Of a stretch of DNA of 7,056 nucleotides, positions 1 to 5,824 are shown one piece after another. Position 1 is the first letter of the stretch, and every line of letters starts with the position of its first letter. This DNA comes from an uncultured Eubacteriales bacterium (GTDB taxonomy: Bacteria > Bacillota > Clostridia > Oscillospirales > CAG-272). A program made the position numbers and the translations under genes. Location: positions 1-7,056 of the forward strand of contig CAKTAA010000109.1 of NCBI GenBank assembly GCA_934526185.1, given 5' to 3'. Below the pieces are notes generated by a model. It had not been told where the DNA came from, searched no databases, and worked only from the letters and a program-made list of their open reading frames with translations.

Positions 1-519
1 CCGGATTATACAGAGGCCAGCGCTGTCGAATTCCGAAAGAGCGTGTTGAATGAAGACTATCTGAAACAGCTTGATTTTTACGGTGCGTTTGATGCCGAAA
101 AACTTATCGGCATGCTCGCTGTTCGGCGTGGCGGCAACCACATTGCGTTGTTCTTTGTGGACGGTGACTATCAAAGGCAAGGAATCGGCAGCGCGTTATT
201 CATAGCAGCGTTTGCAGACTGTACGGAAGACAAAATAACTGTCAACTCGTCACCATATACGGTGCCGATCTATCATGCACTCGGTTTTCGTGATACCGAT
301 TCCGAACAGGAGCAGAGCGGAATCCGCTATACGCCGATGGAATATATTCTGCACGATTCATCTTGTCCCTGCAAACGGACAAAATGTGAGCGGTATGGAG
401 ACTGCCGTGCCTGTCGGAACCATCATAAAACGGTAAAAGGAACTCCTGTCTCGTGCGACCGTATAAAATCGAATACAATGATAAAAGCGGAACGATTGAA
501 AAGAAGAAAAACCAAATAA
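1..519 (+). CDS. GNAT-family N-acetyltransferase with Cys-rich C-terminal tail (5' end outside window)
   Basis: The frame is open from base 1 (beginning PDYTEASAVEFRK), so the start lies upstream and the GTG at 43 is internal. 172 residues are visible. The acetyl-CoA loop of GNAT motif A is clear as YQRQGIGSALF (bases about 169-201), after the strand HIALFFVD. The later YHALGF segment fits the usual beta5-alpha4 region. The expected role is transfer of an acetyl group from acetyl-CoA to an amine; the substrate cannot be told. After the acetyltransferase fold, bases about 364-456 encode a compact cluster C-x-C-x4-C-x5-C-x2-C, then HH and a final C. This looks metal-binding, and similar tails occur on Clostridia GNATs as I recall them. 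The gene ends in a basic stretch, KAERLKRRKTK. No terminator was found after it. The family call is firm, the substrate unknown. Confidence 0.85.
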   Translation, partial: PDYTEASAVEFRKSVLNEDYLKQLDFYGAFDAEKLIGMLAVRRGGNHIALFFVDGDYQRQGIGSALFIAAFADCTEDKITVNSSPYTVPIYHALGFRDTDSEQEQSGIRYTPMEYILHDSSCPCKRTKCERYGDCRACRNHHKTVKGTPVSCDRIKSNTMIKAERLKRRKTK

Positions 520-650
520 AATTGTACGGGTACGCAGACAAAATCATAAGGGCAGCAGCTATCACTATGGGCCGAATTTTAGCCGAAAACCTGGCAGCGG
601 AAGGGGATATTACCGAATTCTTTCTGTATCGGTCGTTATTCCTGTATTGA
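453..650 (+). CDS. Possible small overlapping ORF, 65 aa, unknown
   Basis: A GTG-initiated frame (VRPYKIEYNDKSG...) overlaps the last 67 bases of the GNAT gene in another frame and runs 131 bases beyond it. A purine-rich AAAAGGAA lies about 10 bases before the GTG, which is a weak ribosome binding site. The non-overlapping half (ADKIIRAAAITMGRILAENLAAEG) could form an amphipathic helix, and its codon choice resembles coding DNA of the window. I recognise no family. It may be a chance frame, a remnant, or a small coupled gene. Confidence 0.2.
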   Translation: MRPYKIEYNDKSGTIEKKKNQIKLYGYADKIIRAAAITMGRILAENLAAEGDITEFFLYRSLFLY

Positions 651-821
651 AGATGAAACAAAGAGCCCCTGTTGAAATGAGAAAAGTGTGATAATTGATG
701 CATTTGAGCAGGCGTATCTGTTTATTTTCACCATACCTAAATACTGAGTTACATCGTCTGGTGCGACAAAGTCTTTTCTTGATCTGATGTTTAACTGCTG
801 GATGGTACACCGGTCGAGGGA

Positions 822-959
822 ATGGATGTTTACGAAGCACGCCGTTATTTTCAGTGCATCGGCAGGCGCTTCCTGCAAGAAGGCGATGCAGCCAATCAAA
901 GATTCGCTGTTCTACTGGGATGTTATACCTATAGGCTTGCTGTTCAGGCGGAAAGCTGA
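822..959 (+). pseudogene. Short open segment, 45 aa, possible gene fragment in frame with the next ORF
   Basis: Reading from ATG 822, the frame begins MDVYEARRYFQCIGRRFLQ and ends at TGA 957-959. The composition (EARRYF, GRRFLQEGD, QAES) is that of a soluble helical protein, not of random sequence. An upstream stop in this frame lies at 792-794. GAGGGA directly abuts the ATG, too close to act as a normal ribosome binding site, so the true start is unclear. The next small ORF begins at ATG 963 in the same frame, after a single GGC codon. This may be the front part of one gene interrupted by TGA, or a separate small gene. No family recognised. Confidence 0.25.
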
Positions 960-962
960 GGC

Positions 963-1217
963 ATGGTAAAGCCGGAACGGAAAGCAAAAATCGAAAAGGA
1001 CATCAGTTGCATTGCCGAAAAAATCGACTGTATAAAACCGTCGCATGTCGGTACCCAAACGAAACTCATATTCAATATGAATATGATGTATGAAAAGGGA
1101 CGGGATTCCTCTCCAGCCGACAAAGAGTACTGGCAGGAGCGCGGCTGGATCGGCAAAGCAAGATCGTGGAAGAATGAATCCTGTCAATCACGACAAACGG
1201 ATAATCAAAGATTCTGA
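963..1217 (+). CDS. Small hypothetical protein, 84 aa
   Basis: The frame begins MVKPERKAKIEKDISCIAE and contains a protein-like core, including TQTKLIFNMNMMYEKG (around residues 31-46) and KEYWQERGWIGKARSW (around residues 54-69). Charged, helical, no signal peptide or membrane segment. The ATG lies three bases after the TGA of the preceding in-frame segment, so translation could restart there, or this could be the back half of one broken gene. A possible ribosome binding site (GGCGGAAAG, 946-954) lies about 8 bases before the ATG and is weak. An 8-bp inverted repeat with a 5-base loop (1066-1086) sits inside the coding sequence. No family assigned; a real small gene or a remnant are both possible. 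Confidence 0.4.
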   Translation: MVKPERKAKIEKDISCIAEKIDCIKPSHVGTQTKLIFNMNMMYEKGRDSSPADKEYWQERGWIGKARSWKNESCQSRQTDNQRF

Positions 1218-1349
1218 ACAATTGCCTGCGATGTAAAGTTCTTATTCACCAGTGCAATCATACGGTGAAATCACTGTCCAGCTTTCCGCTTCCGTTGTTT
1301 TTCGGGCAGTTGGGGCTCGAAAAGGCGAATGTCACTGAGGCAGGGGACG

Positions 1350-1871
1350 TCAAGAGCGATATTATGAACGGCGGCAATCGTGATGCTGCTTACATTTCCG
1401 CTGTTCGTACCGTTCTTGGTTTTTTACACCGGCGGCGTATCGGATATGACAGAACAGTTGCACGCCGGCTCGGCACAGCGGGCGGACTCGGTGCGTGGCT
1501 CGACAGCATTGCCGATTTGTTATTTTTCCTGTCGGCAGCAATAAAGCTACTGTCCGCAATGTGGGATTTGTTTCCAGTTTTTGCTTTGTGGGTGGTCTGT
1601 GTAATAGCCGGAATCCAATATGTCACGGCGGTTTTCGGTACGGTTAAATTCCGCAGGCTGTGTTTCCTGCACACCTACAAGAATAAGCTCACGGGAACGG
1701 CTGTATTTCCACAGTGTAAATTTTTTCGCCGGAATTGCATACGCCGTCTGCGTCATTGCCTTTCTTTCGGCTGTCGGAGAATTTGCCTGCGCAGTGAAAA
1801 GGAATGTATATGATCCGGAAGATAAATTTTTCTGCTTTTTATCCAACCGAAAACAACAATCCGGTACTTAA
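1350..1871 (+). pseudogene. CDP-alcohol phosphatidyltransferase pseudogene (frameshifted)
   Basis: Conserved pieces of a small membrane CDP-alcohol phosphatidyltransferase lie in sequence but in two alternating frames. The N-terminal membrane part, IVMLLTFPLFVPFLVFYTGG, followed by VSDM (about 1377-1448), is in the frame starting at 1374. TVARRLGTAGGLGAWLDSIAD through KNKLTGTAVF (about 1454-1711) is in the frame of base 1454. The C-terminal part NFFAGIAYAVCVIAFLSAV through VYDPEDKFF (about 1719-1832) returns to the first frame and stops at 1869-1871. The signature D-x2-DG-x2-AR-x8-G-x3-D-x3-D is recognisable, but its central DG is missing. A loss of 4 bases at about 1449-1453 would explain both the frame change and the missing DG. 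A stop also lies at 1365-1367, near the eroded N-terminus. Intact members join a CDP-activated lipid to an alcohol in the membrane, in phospholipid synthesis. As read, no active enzyme can be made. Confidence 0.8.
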
Positions 1872-1878
1872 TAGATGA

Positions 1879-1890
1879 ACAACATGTTGT
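1879..1890. promoter_or_regulatory. 12-bp palindrome upstream of the sigma-like gene (candidate operator)
   Basis: ACAACATGTTGT is a perfect palindrome lying 27 bases before the TTG start at 1918 and 14 bases before its ribosome binding site. No convincing -35/-10 pair was found to place it relative to a promoter. A dimeric regulator could bind here, possibly controlling the sigma-like gene; this is inference from position and symmetry alone. Confidence 0.3.
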
Positions 1891-1917
1891 GAGAACTGTA
1901 AAACAGAGGTGAAGTCA

Positions 1918-3522
1918 TTGAACGGCAAAGACACTGTAAAGCAATTTGAAGAAGTATATCTTGCAAAGATCCTCGGGTTCTGCTATCAAAAAGTTAATTC
2001 GCGTGAGGATGCAGAGGATCTGTCTTCGGAAATAGCGCTTGAGATCTTAAAAGCGATAAACTCCGGAAAAGAAATCGATAATCTCAGTGCATTTGTCTGG
2101 AGTGTATCAAATCACACCTTATTCAAATGGCTGCGTTCGAAAAAATACGGAACGACTGTATATCTTGATGAGCTGTTTGTTTCTCCGGACAACACCGCAG
2201 ACGACTTGATCCGACGGGAAACGGAAAACATACTGCATCGCGAAATTGCACTATTATCTGAAAACTACCGCAAGGCAACCATTCTGTATTATTTCGAGGA
2301 AAAAAGCTGCAATGAGATTGCTGCATTTCTCGGCAAAAGTGTCGGTACTGTGAAATGGTGGCTTCACAACGCAAGAAATTTTATTAAGGAAGGATTTGAT
2401 ACCATGCGTGAATACGGTGAAATGAGCTACAACCCCGGAACATTGTACTTATCATGTACCGGTCTCCCTGGAAAAGACAATGAACCGATGAGCTGCGCAA
2501 AAAGAAAGCTGCCGCAGAATATTTTAATTGCCGCATATAAGGAACCTGTTTCAATTGAACAGCTCTGTACCGAACTTGGAACGCCGGCAGCATATATTGA
2601 GGACGAAGTAAAAAACCTCACGGACAATCAACTGATGAAAGAAATTTCAACAGGCAAATTTCAGACAGATTTTGTAATTCTGCCCGGTCAGAATACCGGA
2701 ATGGCACATAAAATTTATAATGCATGTTTTCCGGCTTATTACGATGCGCTTATGTGCTTTTTGAATGACCGTAAAAGCGTTCTCGCAAGCAAGGATTTCA
2801 ACACTGCGAACTTCTCATGGAACAGACTACTGTGGGTGTATATCCATATTATAACGGATATTGACGTGTCAAAATTCCGTCATGAGGTCTGCAAGGCCGT
2901 ATGCTATAATGATATTCCGGAAAGACCGAACGGCGGAAAATGGATAGCCTTAGGTTATAATAACGGTTGGTTCTTTGACAGTCGGGAAGGCAAAGAATAT
3001 ATTCCATTCGACGGTCCGGTTCATAAAACAGGGAAAGATTATGCGCAAGGATTTTTCCACTACTGGAGCGGACTTGACAGTAATGTTTTCTTTGATATTC
3101 CAGACGGCGTATTTGCTTTATGCCGCGAAATCATTAAAGGAAATATATTGCCGGAGGACTTGGACGAAGATCAGAAATATCTGTTTAGCATTGCTCTTGA
3201 AAAGAAGCTGTATATTAAGGACGGTGACAGCTTTAAGCAAAATTACTATTTCATAGGACATGGCGAACTGGAGCAGTTTGAACAGATTGCGTACGAGTTT
3301 TATCCTGTCGCAAAGGAATATTTCAACAAGGCATACAAGCTGGTGCTCGATGAGTACAAAGTGACTGTTCCGAGGCACTTGAATTGGCAGATGGGTAACT
3401 TTCTGTCAAATCATCTCGGCAATTTTGTTACATGCTCGCTGTATGAGGGTGTAAAAAGTGGGACACTGTCCGATCCTGATGAAAACAACAGAGATTGGCT
3501 CAGCTTGTTTACCGCTGAATAA
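1918..3522 (+). CDS. Sigma-70-family-like transcription regulator with long C-terminal extension, 534 aa
   Basis: The TTG at 1918 is chosen because AGAGGTGA (1905-1912) lies 5 bases before it. A GTG at 1909 overlaps that site and would add three residues. Residues about 7-75 match sigma region 2 (helix with EDAEDLSSEIALEIL, then SAFVWSVSNHTLFKWLRSKK). Residues about 104-160 match region 4, with the helix-turn-helix SCNEIAAFLGKSVGTVKWWL. Typical ECF sigma factors end near here. This protein continues for about 370 residues: a conserved-looking NPG linker (172-174), then a probable winged-helix segment (about 200-255, PVSIEQLCTELGTPAAYIED), then an unrecognised region with many aromatic residues. 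Expected role: a cytoplasmic regulator directing RNA polymerase to its targets, with the extension perhaps sensing a ligand or partner in place of an anti-sigma factor. No anti-sigma gene lies beside it. It is transcribed alone and ends at a strong terminator. Confidence 0.85.
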   Translation: MNGKDTVKQFEEVYLAKILGFCYQKVNSREDAEDLSSEIALEILKAINSGKEIDNLSAFVWSVSNHTLFKWLRSKKYGTTVYLDELFVSPDNTADDLIRRETENILHREIALLSENYRKATILYYFEEKSCNEIAAFLGKSVGTVKWWLHNARNFIKEGFDTMREYGEMSYNPGTLYLSCTGLPGKDNEPMSCAKRKLPQNILIAAYKEPVSIEQLCTELGTPAAYIEDEVKNLTDNQLMKEISTGKFQTDFVILPGQNTGMAHKIYNACFPAYYDALMCFLNDRKSVLASKDFNTANFSWNRLLWVYIHIITDIDVSKFRHEVCKAVCYNDIPERPNGGKWIALGYNNGWFFDSREGKEYIPFDGPVHKTGKDYAQGFFHYWSGLDSNVFFDIPDGVFALCREIIKGNILPEDLDEDQKYLFSIALEKKLYIKDGDSFKQNYYFIGHGELEQFEQIAYEFYPVAKEYFNKAYKLVLDEYKVTVPRHLNWQMGNFLSNHLGNFVTCSLYEGVKSGTLSDPDENNRDWLSLFTAE

Positions 3523-3528
3523 TTTTCT

Positions 3529-3560
3529 GCCCGGATCGGTTCGCCAATCCGGGCTTCTTT
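3529..3560 (+). terminator. Rho-independent terminator after the sigma-like gene
   Basis: GCCCGGAT (3529-3536) pairs perfectly with ATCCGGGC (3547-3554). Inside, GG pairs with CC across one C-A mismatch, leaving a TTCG loop. TTCTTT follows. It begins 6 bases after the TAA at 3520-3522. Confidence 0.85.
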
Positions 3561-3640
3561 CTATCGATAAATCATCGAAAATGTTTATAATATCCATAAC
3601 ACCACTCCGCACAAAATATTAAGAACCGTAACGCCTGCCC

Positions 3641-3649
3641 TGATATAAT
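3641..3649 (+). promoter_or_regulatory. Extended -10 promoter of the AraC-type gene
   Basis: TGATATAAT contains a consensus TATAAT (3644-3649) preceded by TGN, the extended -10 form. No good -35 is seen at 16-18 bases upstream, which the extended -10 can offset. Transcription would begin near 3656, about 20 bases before the ATG at 3676. This excludes the in-frame GTG at 3652 as the main start. Confidence 0.5.
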
Positions 3650-3675
3650 AGGTGCATACAGAAAGAAGGGATACT

Positions 3676-4551
3676 ATGGACTGGATTACGGGAATACAGC
3701 GGGCGCTCGACTACATCGAAGCGCATCTGACGGACGAGGTCGATTATGAAGCTGTAGCGAAGGAGGCCGCTTCATCAGCATTTCATTTTCAGCGGATGTT
3801 CAGTATGCTTGTCGGCTACACACTCGGCGACTACATCCGTATGCGCCGGCTGTCGCTTGTCGCCGATGAGCTGCACCGCACCGGTGATAAAATCATCGAC
3901 ATCGCGCTGAAATACGGCTATGACACGCCTGAAAGCTTTTCCCGCGCGTTCACCCGATTCCACGGCATTACGCCCCGTGACGCCCGCCGCGGCGGCTGTA
4001 TCAAGTCCTTCTCCCGGCTTTCGGTAAAATTGATTTTGGACGGAGGTAATCTTATGGATTACAGAATTGAAAAACGCGACGCATTCAAGATTGTCTGCAA
4101 GAAAAAGCTGGTCAACAAGCCGCAGGGCGATACTGCCACCGCCGACATCTCGGCGTTCTGGGGGGAAGTCAGTGGCAGCGGCATGATGGAAAAGCTCTGC
4201 AAGTATGCGGACTTCTCAAAGCTGAACGGTGTGCTTGGCATCTGCTTTTCCGGCGATATGGCGGACGGCGGCTTCCCCTACGGTATCGGCGCGGAATACA
4301 ACGGCCAACCGCTCGAGGACGATTTCGACATCGTCGAAATTCCGGCATACATCTATGCAGTGTTCCAGTGCAAGGGACAGATGCCCGATGCATTCAAGGA
4401 CACCTACAAAAAGATCTGTACCGAGTTTTTCCCGCAGAGCAGCACCTACGAGTACGGCAGCGGCATCGAGCTTGAGGTTTATCCTTCCGCGGATGTGCAG
4501 AATCCCGATTATTCCTGCGAGATCTGGATCGCTGTCAACGAGAAAAAGTGA
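3676..4551 (+). CDS. AraC-family regulator with C-terminal GyrI-like effector-binding domain, 291 aa
   Basis: ATG 3676 follows AAGAAGGG (3663-3670) by 5 bases. Residues about 5-105 form an AraC/XylS DNA-binding domain with two helix-turn-helix units: first DYEAVAKEAASSAFHFQRMF, then IIDIALKYGYDTPESFSRAF ending at GITPRDAR. Residues about 127-291 match the GyrI-like/integron-associated effector-binding fold, with the typical ending GIELEVYP...CEIWIAVNEKK. Such proteins bind small, often cationic or lipophilic, compounds and act on transport or resistance genes; the ligand and targets here are unknown. The domain order (DNA-binding first) is normal for Bacillota members. It has its own extended -10 promoter and no operon partner. 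A strong internal ribosome binding site and in-frame ATG lie at the domain boundary (listed separately). No frameshift or missing part was seen. Confidence 0.92.
   Translation: MDWITGIQRALDYIEAHLTDEVDYEAVAKEAASSAFHFQRMFSMLVGYTLGDYIRMRRLSLVADELHRTGDKIIDIALKYGYDTPESFSRAFTRFHGITPRDARRGGCIKSFSRLSVKLILDGGNLMDYRIEKRDAFKIVCKKKLVNKPQGDTATADISAFWGEVSGSGMMEKLCKYADFSKLNGVLGICFSGDMADGGFPYGIGAEYNGQPLEDDFDIVEIPAYIYAVFQCKGQMPDAFKDTYKKICTEFFPQSSTYEYGSGIELEVYPSADVQNPDYSCEIWIAVNEKK
4042..4056 (+). promoter_or_regulatory. Internal ribosome binding site and in-frame ATG within the AraC-type gene
   Basis: GGAGGT (4042-4047) is followed after 6 bases by ATG (4054-4056), in frame with the AraC-type gene. Starting there gives a 165-residue product, MDYRIEKRDAF..., covering just the GyrI-like ligand-binding domain. 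The site is a better match to the ribosome than that of the full-length start. The bases also encode the linker GGNLMD, so the match could be forced by protein sequence. Confidence 0.4.
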
Positions 4552-4600
4552 TTTGATTTCAATTCAGCCCAAGGTAGAATCATAATCAATTCTGCGGTTT

Positions 4601-4629
4601 TTGTGTATCTGTGGGCTGTCAGTTATAAT
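4601..4629 (+). promoter_or_regulatory. Promoter of the XRE-type gene
   Basis: A consensus -10 TATAAT (4624-4629) stands 17 bases after a weak -35 TTGTGT (4601-4606). Transcription would begin near 4636, about 40 bases before the ATG at 4676. A wide inverted repeat, CAGCCCA (4565-4571) and TGGGCTG (4612-4618), has its right half inside the spacer. Confidence 0.5.
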
Positions 4630-4637
4630 GTAATCAG

Positions 4638-4651
4638 AAAGAGCGCTCTTT
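4638..4651. promoter_or_regulatory. 14-bp palindrome, candidate operator of the XRE-type regulator
   Basis: AAAGAGCGCTCTTT is a perfect palindrome just after the predicted transcription start (-10 at 4624-4629), where a bound repressor would block transcription. XRE-family dimers commonly bind short palindromes at their own promoters, so self-control is the natural inference. It could instead form a short hairpin in the RNA leader, but no T-tract follows. Confidence 0.45.
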
Positions 4652-4675
4652 GCTATTATTGAGAAGGTGTCCGAT

Positions 4676-5209
4676 ATGGATTTATTACTCGGCAATAAAA
4701 TCAAAGAATTGCGCAAGGAGCGCGGCGTTACACAGCAACAGCTTGCAGATGCGATTGGCATTTCATTTCAGGCGATCTCAAAATGGGAAACCGGTATAGC
4801 ACTGCCTGACATTACGCTTGTCCCGGCACTTGCAAACTGCTTCGGCATCACAACTGACGCTTTATTTCATTTCAACTTGCATGAAATGCAGAAAAAAGTG
4901 GAATACATCAGCGATGAAGCATACAAATTCAGAGAGAGCGATGCGGAAAAGCGCAGAGCCATTCTTGAGGAGGGGTTAAGGCGGTATCCGGATAATGATA
5001 TTTTGCTGAATAATCCCCTTTATGTTATGAATTACTCTGAGAAGCCTGATGAAACAATAGCTGTTGCAGAAAAGCTTATTGAGCATACAGATCAGAGCGA
5101 TGTCAGATATGATGCTCTCCGTTTCCTTGCATACGCATACAATGCCAAAAGCGACATTAAAAGTGCAGAAGCAGCGATAGAGCAGATTCCGGAGATTTAC
5201 TTCAAATGA
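4676..5209 (+). CDS. XRE-family helix-turn-helix regulator, truncated, 177 aa
   Basis: ATG 4676 follows GAGAAGGTG (4661-4669) by 6 bases; the GTG at 4667 is part of that site. Residues about 6-61 are a Cro/C1-type helix-turn-helix (IKELRKERGVTQQQLADAIG, ISFQAISKWETGIALPDITL). Residues about 85-175 are helical repeat sequence of the TPR-like type (RRAILEEGLRRYPDNDILL, DALRFLAYAYNAKSDIKSAE). As I recall this Clostridia family, members carry a longer repeat domain. Here the frame stops at TGA 5207-5209, just after IPEIYFK. Sequence resembling the missing C-terminus follows in another frame (5206-5382), so the gene is probably the front of a broken gene. The DNA-binding domain is intact and could still bind, perhaps at the 14-bp palindrome upstream. 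The lost region probably handled signal input or dimerisation. Confidence 0.85.
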   Translation: MDLLLGNKIKELRKERGVTQQQLADAIGISFQAISKWETGIALPDITLVPALANCFGITTDALFHFNLHEMQKKVEYISDEAYKFRESDAEKRRAILEEGLRRYPDNDILLNNPLYVMNYSEKPDETIAVAEKLIEHTDQSDVRYDALRFLAYAYNAKSDIKSAEAAIEQIPEIYFK

Positions 5210-5382
5210 TGTGTAAAATATCAGAATGCTGTGAGGACGATGGTAACAAGGCTGAAGCTATCGCAGAGATTGAGTGCGATTTGAGATTATTTGATGTGAT
5301 GTTTGAAAGAGGGGCAGAAAACAATTGTTATAATAATTATGTGGAATACATTAATTAGCAGCTTGAGAGACTGAAAAAATAA
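5206..5382 (+). pseudogene. Detached C-terminal remnant of the XRE-TPR gene
   Basis: In the frame of base 5206, the sequence reads MMCKISECCEDDGNKAEAIA, then a segment with DLRLFDVMFERG and NNYVEYIN to a TAG (5356-5358), then QLERLKK to TAA (5380-5382). The helix pattern and QLERLKK ending fit the C-terminus of TPR-containing XRE regulators. Two lesions separate it from the front part: a frame change at the ATGA overlap (5206-5209) that also seems to have removed about 25-35 residues of repeat, and the in-frame TAG. The ATG could in principle restart translation after the TGA and yield a 50-residue peptide, but no good ribosome binding site precedes it. Confidence 0.6.
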
Positions 5383-5398
5383 TTCACGAACGACTGCA

Positions 5399-5435
5399 CC
5401 CATCGTATGCTTTACCTCATAGGATGGGCTTTTTT
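5399..5435 (+). terminator. Rho-independent terminator after the XRE locus
   Basis: CCCATCGTATG (5399-5409) pairs with CATAGGATGGG (5418-5428) at 10 of 11 positions (one G-G mismatch) around an 8-base loop. C and then six T follow (5430-5435). It lies 17 bases after the remnant's final TAA, as expected for the original gene end. Confidence 0.85.
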
Positions 5436-5447
5436 CATATATTCGTT

Positions 5448-5473
5448 ACCTGTTTCGGCGAAATAAAACAGGT
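5448..5473. repeat. 8-bp inverted repeat with 10-base loop
   Basis: ACCTGTTT (5448-5455) and AAACAGGT (5466-5473) are perfect inverted copies. Neither strand shows a T-tract directly after the stem, so it is not a typical terminator. It lies just past the XRE-locus terminator and about 120 bases past the end of the minus-strand pair. It could be an RNA stabilising stem or a protein site; the role is unknown. Confidence 0.35.
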
Positions 5474-5593
5474 GCAAATTTTCTTCGGGCAACCTGACAA
5501 AACAGCGGCCGAATAAAGCTAAGACGTGCCGATAATACAGCGCAAACAAGTGATCTGACACACATAATTCGCAGCAAAGCCAAATGGATGAAG

Positions 5594-5824
5594 TTAATCG
5601 CCGGATATTGTAAATTGCGCCTGCGCAGAACTCAGCATTTGACGAAGTGTTAAATTGTGATAATATTTTATGGCTTTTCGAATATCTCTATCCTCTGTGT
5701 TCAGCCGTACAAGCCGTTAGATTTCGTTATGCGTGAGCAGGCTCTTTCCTTTTGCAGACCGCGATTGCCTGTTGAACAAATACTCACTTATTTTAGCTAA
5801 GGTTGCCGTACTAAAATTCTTCAA
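5594..5824 (-). pseudogene. Small minus-strand ORF interrupted by one stop, 76-codon frame
   Basis: On the minus strand, TTG at 5824-5822 follows GGAGAGG (5838-5832) by 7 bases, an excellent ribosome binding site. The frame reads MKNFSTATLAKISEYLFNR... to THNEI, meets TAA (5719-5717), then continues in the same frame with RLVRLNTEDRDIRKAIKYYH and LTLRQMLSSAQAQFTISGD to TAA (5596-5594). Both halves are helical and charged, so one base change (for example CAA to TAA) in a 76-residue protein is the simplest reading. The start overlaps the stop of the ORF upstream on that strand as TTGA, the classic arrangement for coupled translation. No family recognised. A genuine 35-residue protein is the alternative. 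Confidence 0.4.

Larger units (their letters stand above)
520..1349. other. Gene-poor stretch, probably decayed coding DNA
   Basis: Between the GNAT gene and the phosphatidyltransferase pseudogene there is no long gene-like frame on either strand. Short stretches with protein-like composition appear on the plus strand at about 822-959 and 963-1217 (listed separately). Bases 651-820 show stops in all plus frames and nothing I can assign. Bases 1218-1349 carry only a short frame ending at the TGA near 1336. No terminator with a T-tract and no convincing promoter was seen. The stretch lies next to a certain pseudogene, so erosion of former genes is the simplest reading. Confidence 0.4.

Noticed and set aside
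636..899. Minus-strand frame containing RKDFVAPDDVTQYLGM, resembling the start of a small excisionase-like helix-turn-helix protein
   Set aside because: The resemblance is limited to about 16 residues, the rest does not fit the fold, and no start with a ribosome binding site is present. The plus strand at 822-959 overlaps its first part and looks more protein-like there.
242..987. Other long minus-strand frames under the GNAT gene and the stretch after it
   Set aside because: Composition is unlike protein (runs of Cys, His, Arg, Ser), they are antisense to a clear GNAT gene or overlap each other, and they lack ribosome binding sites.
1066..1086. 8-bp inverted repeat TCATATTC/GAATATGA with a 5-base loop
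   Set aside because: It lies inside a probable coding frame, is AT-rich and has no T-tract; chance or codon use is a sufficient explanation.
1265..1813. A single 182-residue plus-strand protein
   Set aside because: Only the middle part is protein-like. It is one frame of the frameshifted phosphatidyltransferase pseudogene, with out-of-frame sequence at both ends.
3586..3591. A second TATAAT between the terminator and the AraC-type gene
   Set aside because: No matching -35 and a poorer position than the extended -10 at 3641-3649; common by chance in AT-rich spacer DNA.
4229..4585. Plus-strand frame of 118 residues within the AraC-type gene
   Set aside because: Arg/Ser/Thr-rich shadow of the effector-binding domain in another frame; no ribosome binding site.
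4576..4600. Possible terminator after the AraC-type gene (AGAAT/ATTCT stem then TTTTT)
   Set aside because: The stem has only five pairs with one G-C pair, and four bases separate it from the T run; too weak to call.
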